Program-made: the position numbers and the translations under genes
From: YC2-FULL-38-9 sp964629635
GTDB lineage: Bacteria; Patescibacteriota; Microgenomatia; UBA1406; GWC2-37-13
Length of the DNA stretch: 64,000 nucleotides
Direction of reading: 5' to 3'
NCBI GenBank assembly: GCA_964629635.1
Contig: CAZVQS010000001.1
Location: 434,001 to 498,000, forward strand
Shown: piece after piece, positions 41,318 to 49,687 of the stretch
Numbering within the stretch: the stretch's first letter is position 1
How the letters are laid out: each line of letters begins with the position of its first letter
The notes under the pieces: generated by a model
What the model saw: the letters and a program-made list of their open reading frames with translations, nothing else
Database searches by the model: none
Told to the model about the DNA's origin: nothing

Positions 41318-41752
41318 ATGAAAAACAATATGGCGGTGATGGCGGTTATCGTGTTGGCAGTTGCAGCCGGCGGATTTTACGCCGGAATGAAATACCAGGA
41401 AACCAGACGCTTCAGCGGCAGCGTGTTTGTGAACGGCGGTTCGGGAAGCATGCGCTTCAGGGGCGAGGGCGGCAAAACGATGGGAGCCCGGCAGGTCATG
41501 GGGGAAATCATTGAATCCGATGACTCTTCAATTACGGTGAAGACACAGGATGGATCAACAAGGATCATAATGGTTTCAGACAAGACTCCGGTGAACAAAG
41601 CGGAAAAAGGATCCCGCGAAGACCTCAAGACCGGAGTGACCGTCGCGGTGTTCGGGAGCGATAATACGGATGGAAGCGTAACCGCCCAGAACATCCAGCT
41701 CAATCCCGGGGCGCGCATGATGAAGGTTCCGACGCCTGATGCAGGGAAATAA
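41318..41752 (+). CDS. Membrane-anchored OB-like (DUF5666-type) protein
   Basis: 144 residues from MKNNMAVMAV. One N-terminal TM (VMAVIVLAVAAGGFYAGMKY), a Gly/Arg-rich linker, then a compact domain: GEIIESDDSSITVKTQDGST, VNKAEKGSREDLKTGVTVAV and VTAQNIQLNP, the DUF5666-like OB pattern. It is the last gene of the exporter operon and probably an external accessory. Confidence 0.65.
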   Translation: MKNNMAVMAVIVLAVAAGGFYAGMKYQETRRFSGSVFVNGGSGSMRFRGEGGKTMGARQVMGEIIESDDSSITVKTQDGSTRIIMVSDKTPVNKAEKGSREDLKTGVTVAVFGSDNTDGSVTAQNIQLNPGARMMKVPTPDAGK

Positions 41753-41756
41753 CCGT

Positions 41757-42344
41757 TCACAGACCGAGATCGGGTGCGATTTTCTGCATGGCGCTCAGGC
41801 AGACCGAGATGAATTCCTCAACCGGCATGTTAAGTCCTTCCGGTTTGGCGCATTCGGCTACTTCATCCCTTCTGGTTCCCGCGGCAAAACGGGGTTCCTT
41901 GAAGAACCGTTTGGCGACGGACTTCAGTTTTACGTCCGCCAGTTTCCGGGATGGGTACACGAGCGCAACCGCGGTGATCAGTCCGGTTAGGCTGTCCGCG
42001 CAGTAGATTGACCATTCGGCTTTTGATTTGCGGGGTTTGTTCGGTCCTCCCGCATGAGCCTGCACAATATCGTATACGCTGTCGCTTACGGAAAGCCCGT
42101 ATTTGGCAAGCGCTTCGCGCGTTTTTCCCGGATGGCTTTCCTTGAATTCGCCGCCGAAATCGATGTCGTGGATGAGTCCGGCCAGCGTCCAGTCTTCGCG
42201 CCTGGGTTCGCCGGGGCCCAGCAGCTTTTTCTCGGAGAAATAATCGTAGAGCGCTTCCATGCACGCTTCCAGGGCGAGGGAGTGTTTGACGATATTGGGT
42301 TCAAGCTGGGCCGAAAGGGCGTCAAGATATTTTTTTCTTTCCAT
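41757..42344 (-). CDS. HD-domain hydrolase
   Basis: 195 residues. The HD motif is in VKHSLALEACMEAL...LIHDIDFGGEF, with the His and the His-Asp pair, and DIVQAHAG further on. ADSLTGLITAVALVYPSRKL is the typical helix of HDIG/HDOD-like nucleotidohydrolases. The substrate is unknown. TACAAT lies 8 bases before the ATG with AAGGAG in between. Confidence 0.8.
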   Translation of the reverse strand: MERKKYLDALSAQLEPNIVKHSLALEACMEALYDYFSEKKLLGPGEPRREDWTLAGLIHDIDFGGEFKESHPGKTREALAKYGLSVSDSVYDIVQAHAGGPNKPRKSKAEWSIYCADSLTGLITAVALVYPSRKLADVKLKSVAKRFFKEPRFAAGTRRDEVAECAKPEGLNMPVEEFISVCLSAMQKIAPDLGL

Positions 42345-43767
42345 ATCTCCTTATTGTACCAGCCGGGCGTTTTTTGATGATGGCGGAAAGTTCCTTCATG
42401 ATGTTTTTTTGCTCCGCGCGGAAAATGGCAAGCGCTTTTTTCCGGGTGCGGGGCGGCAGGGTGATTGAGGAATGGATGCCGAAATAGGTGAGGATAAGTT
42501 CATCCCTCCGTTTGAGGGCTTCCTTGTGGTAAAGGCGTTTGTATTCCGACATGACCTGCCCGCGCGCGCCGTTCTGGTATGCCAGGTAAAATGCGAGAAG
42601 CTGTTCGTCCCTTCCGAGTCCGCTGCCGCCGTAGGCGCTCGGCTCCCTGCTGTTCACGAACAGGGAATACAGATGTTTCTTGCGCAGGGAAAACATGTCT
42701 ATTGCAGGGAATCCGACAACGGCCGGGTCGATCCTCAATGCCTTGAAATATATGTACATCCTTCCGCATTTTTCGCAGTTGCCGCACCATCGTCTCGTCC
42801 TGGCTTCCCTGTTTTCCAGGAAGCAGGAAGTCTGGTATTTGGCGAGCGCGGGGTATCGGCGGTGAAGGATGTAGGTGATGAACAGTTCGTGCACCGGTTC
42901 GATCATACTCCCGATGTGCGTTTTGATCGAAAAGAATTTCGGTATGTTCTGGAGAAGCTGCATGGCTTTCACGCTTTGTTCGTATACCGGATTGATGGCG
43001 AATCCGCTCCCGTGGATCGCATAATCGTTGCAGCTCTGTTCGTTACCGAGGAACAGGTACTTGGTCCGGTAATAGAAACAATAGGGAATAAGCGTAAGGA
43101 TATATTGCGACAGGATGATATCCCATCCCCAGTAATTGCCGTTGTCCTGCCGGATATGGCCGAAGGAAACGGGAAAGAAATCGACCGGACTGATGAACTC
43201 TTCGGTGAAGCGTTTTACGAGTTTTTCCTTGTGCTTGTTTTCGTATTTGCTTTGCGGTTCCTCCATGAACATGACAATGGGTTTTATTCCCATTTCTTCG
43301 ATGAGCCCGTAGGTCAGCAGGCTGTCTTTACCGAACGAAAAAAGGAGGAGCGCCGTTTCCTTCAGGTGGTTGCGCTGGCGTTTCGCGAAATAAAAATGGT
43401 TCAGGCTCTTGAACTCCGTTATGAAATTGGAGTTATAGAAGGAACGGATGAGGGAGACGACCGTATTGTTACGGAACGTGTATACGTTCATCGGAATGCT
43501 GTACATGAGGAGCTTGAAAAACAGCGGCTCGATTACGGGGTTGTCGAAATGGTATATGACGTTTTTCTTTTCCGCAACCGGCAGATGCCAGGTGATCGCG
43601 TATGTCAGGTTGTCGGCGAAAAACTTGTGGAGGTTCTTGGAAAATCTGCCCCAGACTTTTTCACCATATTCGATGCGGTAAGCCCTGTTGTCGATGGTAA
43701 TCTGGACGGAGTTTTTGAGGATCTTATTATGTATATGCAAACTATCGCTAGTTTGCCGTAATTCCAT
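42322..43767 (-). CDS. PP-loop ATP-pyrophosphatase-fold protein, MurL-like
   Basis: 481 residues. The PP-loop is LLFSFGKDSLLTYGL (SFGKDS, about residues 146-151). Further on FLGNEQSCNDYAIHG and, near residue 340, WCGNCEKCGRMYIYF, a CxxC-x-x-C cluster as in adenylating enzymes. The GNE-S-N and CGNCEKC blocks recall MurL, the UDP-MurNAc-dipeptide epimerase that makes D-glutamate in place. That link is from memory and tentative. TATAAT ends 6 bases before the ATG. The end overlaps the HD gene by 23 bases. Confidence 0.6.
   Translation of the reverse strand: MELRQTSDSLHIHNKILKNSVQITIDNRAYRIEYGEKVWGRFSKNLHKFFADNLTYAITWHLPVAEKKNVIYHFDNPVIEPLFFKLLMYSIPMNVYTFRNNTVVSLIRSFYNSNFITEFKSLNHFYFAKRQRNHLKETALLLFSFGKDSLLTYGLIEEMGIKPIVMFMEEPQSKYENKHKEKLVKRFTEEFISPVDFFPVSFGHIRQDNGNYWGWDIILSQYILTLIPYCFYYRTKYLFLGNEQSCNDYAIHGSGFAINPVYEQSVKAMQLLQNIPKFFSIKTHIGSMIEPVHELFITYILHRRYPALAKYQTSCFLENREARTRRWCGNCEKCGRMYIYFKALRIDPAVVGFPAIDMFSLRKKHLYSLFVNSREPSAYGGSGLGRDEQLLAFYLAYQNGARGQVMSEYKRLYHKEALKRRDELILTYFGIHSSITLPPRTRKKALAIFRAEQKNIMKELSAIIKKRPAGTIRRYGKKKIS
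42345..42358 (-). promoter_or_regulatory. -10 and Shine-Dalgarno-like site of the HD gene
   Basis: Minus-strand TACAAT (42353-42358), then AAGGAGAT directly before the ATG at 42344. If transcription starts 7 bases after the -10 the AAGGAG is not in the mRNA, so the two signals compete. Confidence 0.45.
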
Positions 43768-43779
43768 TTCCTAATTATA
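43768..43779 (-). promoter_or_regulatory. -10 of the MurL-like gene, leaderless
   Basis: Minus-strand TATAAT (43774-43779) ends 6 bases before the ATG at 43767. Confidence 0.6.
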
Positions 43780-43807
43780 GGGATGCGGGCGTCATTGTCA
43801 AAGCGTG

Positions 43808-44257
43808 TTATTGTTTCGGATTGTGTTTCGGGGACGACTCGATGCGGGGGAGTTTTTTCGTGATGTCATTCAGGATGCGTTTAATGTCGTCAAGATCTTT
43901 CTGGATATCTTCCACTTCCTGTTCTTCCTCCTGATCTTCGATATCCTCCTCCATTTCCCGGTACTCATCAAGGAGTTCCATGCGGTTCTGCGCGACCATG
44001 ATGAACGTTGAAAGGAATATTGCCTCCAGAGAAACGATCATGGTGAGGAGCCCGTACGGGAAGGGGTCAAACGGCTCGATGCCGTCGATCATTCCGTGGT
44101 TTATCAGTATCCACAGCGTGAACCATACAATGTGGAAGTAAACGAACCACATGCTTCCCGATATGCGGGTAATCCATTCGGCGAGTCTGCTTTCGATGGA
44201 CTGGATATTTTCAACAGTTTGTTTCAGTTTGTTATTACTTGCGTTGTTTGCGGACAT
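43808..44257 (-). CDS. DUF1003 membrane protein
   Basis: 149 residues. The DUF1003 core GSMWFVYFHIVWFTLWILINH and FDPFPYGLLTMIVSLEAIFLSTFIMVAQNRM gives two TM segments. The C-terminal tail is strongly acidic (EMEEDIEDQEEEQEVEDIQ). Family function is unknown. TATAAT sits farther upstream (about 44292-44297), leaving a leader of about 30 bases. Confidence 0.85.
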   Translation of the reverse strand: MSANNASNNKLKQTVENIQSIESRLAEWITRISGSMWFVYFHIVWFTLWILINHGMIDGIEPFDPFPYGLLTMIVSLEAIFLSTFIMVAQNRMELLDEYREMEEDIEDQEEEQEVEDIQKDLDDIKRILNDITKKLPRIESSPKHNPKQ

Positions 44258-44321
44258 GGAATCAAAATCAGTGGATAATGAAGACTATTATAATACGATG
44301 GGGAAGATAATAGTCGGGAAA

Positions 44322-45155
44322 TCATGTCGCCTCGGACTTCAGGGCCCTGTTGAAGAACTGTACGGTTTTGTTCCAGGCATCCTCGGTTTCCCCGGGCGCG
44401 TAGTTCTCTCCCGTGGGGTTGGCGAACGCATGCCCTACGCCCGGATATATGTAAATCTCGTTTTCGACGCCAAGGTTGTTGAGTGCGGATTCGAACTTCT
44501 TTACCGTATTGACGGATATCGTTTCGTCCTTGTCCCCGAAAACGCCCAGAACCGGCCAGGTAATCGCGGACAATTTTTCCTGGTCGGTTTCGAGATTTCC
44601 GTAATAGATTGCGGTCGCATCAAGCGGCATGCTGCTTAAGGCAAGCCGCAGCGACTGGCCTCCGCCGAAACACCATCCCAGCGATCCGATTTTAACCGCC
44701 CCTTTTTCCTTCAGGAAAAGCACCGCATCCTGCATGTTTCCGATAGACAGGGTTTCGTCGACCTGAGAGGTGAGCGTGCGCGCCTGTTGCGGGTCGGTTG
44801 CGGTTTGGCCGTTGTAGAGGTCAACCGCCAGTACCATATACCCGTCGGATGCGAGCTTCTGGGCCATGACTTTCATGTTGTCATTCAATCCCCACCATTC
44901 GTGGATCATGACAACACCCGGATACGTTCCTTCCTCTTTGGGTTTTGCGAAAAACCCTTTCGCGCTTCCCGAATACACCGGTTCTTCTGTCACCACTTCA
45001 TGGGTACCTCCTTTGAGCGTAAGGGAATTGGTGGTTTTCGGATCGGAGGATGGAGTAGTTTGTTTGCCGGTTTGTTTCATATCCGTACGGAACGCGTTTG
45101 CCGCAAACGCAAATATGCCGATAACTGCAATGATACCGCCGATGATTTTAAACAT
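44322..45155 (-). CDS. Dienelactone hydrolase-family enzyme, membrane-anchored
   Basis: 277 residues from MFKIIGGIIAVIGIFAFAA, one N-terminal TM. The alpha/beta-hydrolase core starts near residue 45 (AKGFFAKPKEEGTYPGVVMI). The nucleophile is Cys in GSLGWCFGGG; the Asp is in FGDKDETI and the His in GVGHAFAN, the dienelactone-hydrolase triad. It probably cleaves small ester or lactone substrates outside the membrane. The ATG one codon upstream (45158) is also possible. Confidence 0.85.
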   Translation of the reverse strand: MFKIIGGIIAVIGIFAFAANAFRTDMKQTGKQTTPSSDPKTTNSLTLKGGTHEVVTEEPVYSGSAKGFFAKPKEEGTYPGVVMIHEWWGLNDNMKVMAQKLASDGYMVLAVDLYNGQTATDPQQARTLTSQVDETLSIGNMQDAVLFLKEKGAVKIGSLGWCFGGGQSLRLALSSMPLDATAIYYGNLETDQEKLSAITWPVLGVFGDKDETISVNTVKKFESALNNLGVENEIYIYPGVGHAFANPTGENYAPGETEDAWNKTVQFFNRALKSEAT

Positions 45156-45218
45156 CATCTCATTATGGAAACACACGGTAAGAGAGTGTCAAGATACGGA
45201 TGGGGATAGGATAATAAC

Positions 45219-45815
45219 TTATCCGTTCCGGAGTTCCCGTCCGTAGGGCAGTTCGGTCTTGTCAGTCAGCCGGATGGCGAGAAATCCGGTTTTGAGCCTA
45301 TCCGGAAGCGGCCTTTTTCTCATGCCGCTGATGAGGCGTCCCGTATCAAGATACGGGGCAAACGAATCAATGCTGTGCGTACCTGTTGCCCCAGGCAGTT
45401 GGAGCACCGTGTAGTATTCCCGGAGTCCGGGATAGTTTTTACCCACCGTTCGCGCAACGCCTCCCTCCGGTATGCCCGCATACATGACGCCGGCGTAGTC
45501 TTCAACCGGTATGGGATTCAACTGCAGCTGTCCGTTGCGGTAATGGAAAAATTCCGGCCCCTGTTCCGACCACCTGAGAAGTATGGGCGACAGGTTGCCT
45601 TCCGGTCCGATGACGGATTCGATACCCTGCCCGAGCCCGGGAAGCGGCGATGTAACCCATGCGGCTCCGGTCGTTTTGCGGGCAAGATCCATTTCGATGT
45701 GCGCGGGATCCTTGAACATGAGGGGGAACGTGGCGATAAGAATATTGGATCCCACCGGAACATCGATGCCGAGAAGCTCTTTCGGGGGATGGTTTGGACG
45801 AGTTTCCCTGGTCAT
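45219..45815 (-). CDS. Hypothetical protein, 198 aa
   Basis: A soluble 198-residue protein with no signal and no recognised motif. It is beta-rich (GSNILIATFPLMF, YAGVMYAGIPEGGVARTV, YYTVLQLPGATGTHS). TACACT lies 5 bases before the ATG. Gene-like composition, good length and lack of overlap support it. The neighbours (dienelactone hydrolase, VIT1-like) give no hint. Confidence 0.55.
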   Translation of the reverse strand: MTRETRPNHPPKELLGIDVPVGSNILIATFPLMFKDPAHIEMDLARKTTGAAWVTSPLPGLGQGIESVIGPEGNLSPILLRWSEQGPEFFHYRNGQLQLNPIPVEDYAGVMYAGIPEGGVARTVGKNYPGLREYYTVLQLPGATGTHSIDSFAPYLDTGRLISGMRKRPLPDRLKTGFLAIRLTDKTELPYGRELRNG

Positions 45816-45889
45816 ATATGAGTGTAAGGAAAATGATAATGCCGCAAAGCCGAACCGTTATGTCGACTTCGCAAGGCAGCGGTAAGAAA

Positions 45890-46804
45890 TCACAGGACTA
45901 TGCCGAAAAAATGCCTGATGATAAGTCCTATGGCAAACGTGATTGCGGATACGCCGATGCTGATTGAAACCATTTCCAGGAACCGCTTGCGGAACGGTCT
46001 ATCCTGAGCAATTGAAATGTAGAAGGTAAACAGGAAGATGATGAAGATGGCGGTAATGATGGTAAGGGACAGGGCGGCGAACACGTTTGACAACAGATAG
46101 TAGGGGAGGATAAGCAAAAGCACGGTAACGACGTACATGATTCCGGTGTACACCGCTGCTTTTATCGGATTTTTATCATGTTCTTCCGCGATCGTTGAGA
46201 GGTATTCGGATCCCGCCATGGATAAGGATGCGGCGATGCCAGTTATGAGTCCGGTGACCGCAATAAGTTTGGTGTTTTGAAACGCAAAGGTCAGTCCCGC
46301 AAGCGCGCCGGTCAGCTCGACCAGCGCGTCGTTTACACCAAGAACCATGGAGCCGATGTACTTTAGTTTTTCCTCATCCAGAAGCGAAATGAGTTTCTGT
46401 TCGTGCGCTTCCTCCTCTTTTTCTATGTCAGCAGCTTGCGGTATATGCCCGGCGATATCCCGGTAGTTTACCTGTGCGAGCCGTTCGCCTTTTTCCATGA
46501 GTTTCAATGCGAACGTGAGACCGAACAGCCGCGCCATGGTGATATAAGAAACCATCATGATCCTGTTGGGTTTTGTCGGACGCCCGGTATATGCGCTCCA
46601 GAATTGCGCGTGTTTTTGTTCCTCAAGCGCTATGGTTGAAAGTATTTCCCTGCTTTTCGGTTCGGACGATAAGCGTGCAAGTTCCGTATATACGGCCCAT
46701 TCGGTCATTTCGTTGGTCTGCGCCCTCATGAGATCGCGAAGGACCGTATCGGGCATGTTTCCCCTATTTCTTCCGTGCCGGTGACGATGTTGTTTTCCTG
46801 GCAT
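45890..46804 (-). CDS. Ferritin-like/rubrerythrin domain fused to VIT1/CCC1 transporter
   Basis: 304 residues. Residues 20-130 form a ferritin-like domain with Glu and E-x-x-H motifs (EWAVYTELARLSSEPKSREI, LEEQKHAQFW, then EEEAHEQKLISLL). The rest is VIT1/CCC1: SMVLGVNDALVELTGALAGL, ASLSMAGSEYLSTIAEEHD and two or three more helices. These fusions oxidise and move Fe(II) or Mn(II), as in MbfA. The TATAAT ends 8 bases before the ATG. Confidence 0.88.
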   Translation of the reverse strand: MPGKQHRHRHGRNRGNMPDTVLRDLMRAQTNEMTEWAVYTELARLSSEPKSREILSTIALEEQKHAQFWSAYTGRPTKPNRIMMVSYITMARLFGLTFALKLMEKGERLAQVNYRDIAGHIPQAADIEKEEEAHEQKLISLLDEEKLKYIGSMVLGVNDALVELTGALAGLTFAFQNTKLIAVTGLITGIAASLSMAGSEYLSTIAEEHDKNPIKAAVYTGIMYVVTVLLLILPYYLLSNVFAALSLTIITAIFIIFLFTFYISIAQDRPFRKRFLEMVSISIGVSAITFAIGLIIRHFFGIVL

Positions 46805-46818
46805 CTGGTCCCATTATA
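46805..46818 (-). promoter_or_regulatory. -10 of the ferritin-VIT1 gene, leaderless
   Basis: Minus-strand TATAAT (46813-46818) ends 8 bases before the ATG at 46804. Confidence 0.65.
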
Positions 46819-46829
46819 CTCCCTTTCCC

Positions 46830-47330
46830 TTACCGGGGACCCTGTCCGTTTCTCATCCAGCCCGGTGTGATCCGGATCCCTTCCCTTTCAAGGTACTGGC
46901 GCATGATGCCGCGCATGGGCCCCTGCCGGAACCACACGTCGTTCAATCCCGTCGCATCAATTACCCAACCTGCGATGACCACCGATATGAGGAAACCGAA
47001 AGCGATGAGCCTGAAGTTTTTGCGGTAGGAGAAATCGTATTGGCGCAGCGACCATATGCCGGCCGCCAGGAAAACCAGAGTGATTCCCGGTATCCAGAGC
47101 GGGAAACTCGACATGAGCTCCTCAAAGCGGTATTGTCCCATCGGGCCGTGGCTCCGGAGAAGAAACCGGGTAACGCCGACGAGAAATACTGCGGTTACCG
47201 TAAGCGCCGCGAGTCCCAGGAGTGAAAGCGCGGTGCCCATGACGAAATACGCGCGCGGTTTCATCCGGATATGTTCATGATGTATCCGGTCCATCACTCC
47301 CTTTTTTATATCGACCTGTTTTTTTCGCAT
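46830..47330 (-). CDS. Multi-pass membrane protein, candidate sigma-factor partner
   Basis: 166 residues from MRKKQVDIKKGVMDRI. A basic cytoplasmic helix, then TM segments FVMGTALSLLGLAALTVTAVFLV, LWIPGITLVFLAAGIW and LIAFGFLISVVIAGWVI. No family is recognised. The start overlaps the end of the sigma factor gene by 25 bases, which suggests it is a partner or anti-sigma factor, similar to the operon at 26.8 kb. Confidence 0.6.
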   Translation of the reverse strand: MRKKQVDIKKGVMDRIHHEHIRMKPRAYFVMGTALSLLGLAALTVTAVFLVGVTRFLLRSHGPMGQYRFEELMSSFPLWIPGITLVFLAAGIWSLRQYDFSYRKNFRLIAFGFLISVVIAGWVIDATGLNDVWFRQGPMRGIMRQYLEREGIRITPGWMRNGQGPR

Positions 47331-47857
47331 ATGCGTTTCATGTAAATTTTCGCCCGTCTCATCCGTATCGAGACGGTGCCTAACGGAATCCTCAAAATAT
47401 CGCTGATCTCCCCGTATGACTTGTCCTCCAGGTAATGGAGTATAAGCGGCTCCGAATACATGAGGGGAATCTGCGAAAGGCATGCGTTTGCCGCACGCGA
47501 GATTTCCTTTTTGGTGAAATCCTCCTCCGTATCCAACCCGCTGTCTTGAAGCGCGTCTTCCCTCAAGCGGACTTCCTTCGGGTTTTTTGAGACCGCACTC
47601 ATCGCTTCGTTGTGTACGATCCGGTATATCCAGCTGGAGAACTTCTTATTGGTATCGAACCCGTTCAGGTTGACGTATGCCTTGATGAATGCGTTCTGCA
47701 CTGCATCAACCGCCGCGTCCTCGTCCCTGATAAGGTACCGGGCATAGGAAAGAAGTTTCTTCTCGTACCGCTCCACGATAAAGCCGTACCACTCCTTATT
47801 TTCCGAGCGTATCAGTTCGATAAGTTTTTCATCTGGGATATTCCGGTGTTCCTTCAT
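47306..47857 (-). CDS. ECF-like RNA polymerase sigma factor (second)
   Basis: 183 residues from MKEHRNIPDEKLIELIRSEN. Region 2: YEKKLLSYARYLIRDEDAAVDAVQNAFIKAYVNL, WIYRIVHNEAMSAV. Region 4: LSQIPLMYSEPLILHYLEDK, GEISDILRIPLGTVSIRMRRAK. It is clearly an ECF-type factor, different from the one at 26.8 kb. Several -10-like boxes (GTATACT, GATAAT) lie in the 40 bases upstream. Confidence 0.9.
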   Translation of the reverse strand: MKEHRNIPDEKLIELIRSENKEWYGFIVERYEKKLLSYARYLIRDEDAAVDAVQNAFIKAYVNLNGFDTNKKFSSWIYRIVHNEAMSAVSKNPKEVRLREDALQDSGLDTEEDFTKKEISRAANACLSQIPLMYSEPLILHYLEDKSYGEISDILRIPLGTVSIRMRRAKIYMKRICEKNRSI

Positions 47858-47928
47858 TTGATCGTTCAATTATCTATAGTATACGCAAAGCCCCCGAATT
47901 GATCGGGTGCCGTGCGTAATATGCCGAT

Positions 47929-48288
47929 TTATCTCATGCAGTTACCTCCCATTTTTCCCGAACCGTTTCCCGTTCCGAGACCGAGTTCCTGCCTGATGGC
48001 GTTGGCTTCATCGGTTTTGCCCTGGAGGGCGAGCCGGTGGGCCTGCGCGAATTTGGCGAAATTGTCCTTGTTCACGACCTGCATGACGCGTCCGCGTCCC
48101 TGCATAAGCGCTTTCCATGCTTCGTAATCGTTGGTTTCAAACGCCTTGGTCATCGCTTCATGCCGTTCTTCGGTGTAATTGGGGCCTTTTACGGCCGGAT
48201 CACCTTTGTACGCGTTTGCGATTTCCGGCGTCAGGGATACTGCCGCAAGTACCGCAAGTGCTGAAAGAGCGATAAATGTCTTTTTCAT
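47929..48288 (-). CDS. Small secreted protein
   Basis: 119 residues. Signal peptide KKTFIALSALAVLAAVSLTPEIANA, then a soluble, mostly helical domain (RHEAMTKAFETNDYEAWKAL, FAKFAQAHRLALQGKTDEANAIRQEL) with a Gly-rich, Cys-ending tail (GSGKMGGNCMR). It resembles small periplasmic stress-related proteins. A strong Shine-Dalgarno (AAAGGAGGTGA, 6 bases before ATG) stands out. It lies just upstream of the second sigma operon. Confidence 0.72.
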   Translation of the reverse strand: MKKTFIALSALAVLAAVSLTPEIANAYKGDPAVKGPNYTEERHEAMTKAFETNDYEAWKALMQGRGRVMQVVNKDNFAKFAQAHRLALQGKTDEANAIRQELGLGTGNGSGKMGGNCMR

Positions 48289-48294
48289 ATGTTT

Positions 48295-48320
48295 TCACCT
48301 CCTTTCCGTATGTAATACGG
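48295..48320 (-). promoter_or_regulatory. Strong Shine-Dalgarno with adjoining hairpin
   Basis: Minus-strand AAAGGAGGTGA (48295-48305) lies 6 bases before the ATG. Immediately upstream is CCGTAT-TAC-ATACGG (48306-48320), a perfect 6-bp stem with a 3-base loop, which may affect access or stability. Confidence 0.6.
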
Positions 48321-48339
48321 GAGAGGGATGGTTTTTCTT

Positions 48340-48840
48340 TCACCTGTTTTCGGGGAGGGGAGCGAGAAGTTTCGAATAAATGTGTTCGTTTTCGTGAAAC
48401 CATGAGTTGGGATGCGTCCCTACATAGTTGAATCCCCGTTTTTCGTAGAAGCGCCGGTTGGATTCCGTTTCGGTAAAGAGGTATGCGTAATGATACCCGT
48501 TTTTTTGCCCCCATTCCTGTGCGGTTTCCAGAAGTACCGTTGCTATGCCCCGGCGCCGGTACGGCTTGGCGACCGCCAGCCAGTCGAAAAACAGGACGCC
48601 GCCGAACTCCTTTTTTATGCCCATGAACCCGGCAAGCGCGGTTCCGTCAAAGGCGCCCAAAAACAGCGAATCCTTTTTGCGTGCCGATTTCCTGAAATAC
48701 TCCGGAGAGTACATTGACTGGTATGCTTCCACGGTTTCTTTGCGGTAGGCGGGGAAGTCTTCCTCAAGCGCCTGTTTCACGAGCGATGCCATCATATCGC
48801 ACTCAGGCGGCAGCGTGACTTTGCGGATGGGGTAATCCAT
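48340..48840 (-). CDS. GNAT N-acetyltransferase
   Basis: 166 residues from MDYPIRKVTLPPECD. Core motifs: LAGFMGIKKEFGGVLFFDWLAVAKPYRRRGIATVLLETAQEW with the RRRGIA acetyl-CoA loop, and YLFTETESNRRFYEKRGFNYVG. It acetylates an unknown amine. TATAAT lies 13 bases before the ATG. A start at 48855 (MYAYT) would sit on that promoter. Confidence 0.85.
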   Translation of the reverse strand: MDYPIRKVTLPPECDMMASLVKQALEEDFPAYRKETVEAYQSMYSPEYFRKSARKKDSLFLGAFDGTALAGFMGIKKEFGGVLFFDWLAVAKPYRRRGIATVLLETAQEWGQKNGYHYAYLFTETESNRRFYEKRGFNYVGTHPNSWFHENEHIYSKLLAPLPENR

Positions 48841-48873
48841 AGTGTATGCGTACATTATAGCAACCGGATGCGT

Positions 48874-48886
48874 TAGAATATAGTTT
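48874..48886 (+). promoter_or_regulatory. -10 of the flavodoxin-fold gene, leaderless
   Basis: TAGAAT (48874-48879) ends 7 bases before the ATG at 48887. Confidence 0.6.
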
Positions 48887-49684
48887 ATGAAAAAAGTGCT
48901 GGCAATCGTTTCCACGCCCCTGAAACAGGGCAATACCGCAAAACTCATCGACCGGATTTTCAGCGAGCTTTCCAAACACGGGAGAATGGAAATGGAGAAA
49001 ATATTCCTTTCGGACCTGGACCTGAAAATGTGCAGGGGGTGTCATGCATGCGTCATGAAAGGGGAAAAATACTGCCCCCTGAAAGACAGCCGGGATATGT
49101 TGTTCTCCAAAATGAATGAAGCCGACGGCGTGATTTTCGCGACTCCCATATACAACATGCATGTGTCAACCCTTATGAAAGTGTTTATAGACCATTTCGC
49201 CTATCTCTGGCACCGGCCGCGTCTGTTCCGGAAAAAAGTCATGGTCGCCTGCGTGGGTGCGGGGGGCGGACCGGTCGCAAAACCGGCGCTCGATTACATG
49301 GAACTCAACGCGTCCCGGTGGGGGATGGAAACGGCATCCCGTATATCGGTCCTCAGGTTCGATACCGTGATGCCGGAAAAAATGAAGCAGGCGCAGTTTA
49401 GGGATATCGCCAAAGCATCCCGGCAGTTTGCCGATGCGCTTCTTGGTTCAAGCGGTTATTCCCCCTCGTTCACGAACCTTTTCTGGTTCAATGTCTGGCG
49501 CAATGCTGCTCTTACGGGAAAAGCAAAAAAATCCGTGGACTACGAATACTGGAATGCGTTGGGATGGCTCAGCAAAGACGTTGATTTCTTTTATCCCGTT
49601 CCCATCAACCCCTTTACGCGCTATGCGGTGCGCAGCGCCAATTACCTGCTTGGCCTTTTCATGAAAGGGGTGTACGGGGATTGA
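48887..49684 (+). CDS. NADPH-dependent FMN reductase-type flavoprotein
   Basis: 265 residues. The flavodoxin-like core has VLAIVSTPLKQGNTAKLIDRI (FMN-binding loop), the Cys-rich MCRGCHACVMKGEKYCPLKD and GVIFATPIYNMHVSTLMKVFIDHF. The Cys set in the second block resembles iron-sulfur flavoproteins (Isf). The C-terminal 100 residues are divergent. It probably transfers electrons to a small-molecule acceptor. Confidence 0.82.
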   Translation: MKKVLAIVSTPLKQGNTAKLIDRIFSELSKHGRMEMEKIFLSDLDLKMCRGCHACVMKGEKYCPLKDSRDMLFSKMNEADGVIFATPIYNMHVSTLMKVFIDHFAYLWHRPRLFRKKVMVACVGAGGGPVAKPALDYMELNASRWGMETASRISVLRFDTVMPEKMKQAQFRDIAKASRQFADALLGSSGYSPSFTNLFWFNVWRNAALTGKAKKSVDYEYWNALGWLSKDVDFFYPVPINPFTRYAVRSANYLLGLFMKGVYGD

Positions 49685-49687
49685 GCT

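Noticed and set aside
42472..43761. Plus-strand open frame (429 codons) opposite the PP-loop gene
   Set aside because: The minus strand carries SFGKDS and CGNCEKC motifs and a leaderless promoter; the plus frame has no recognisable domain.
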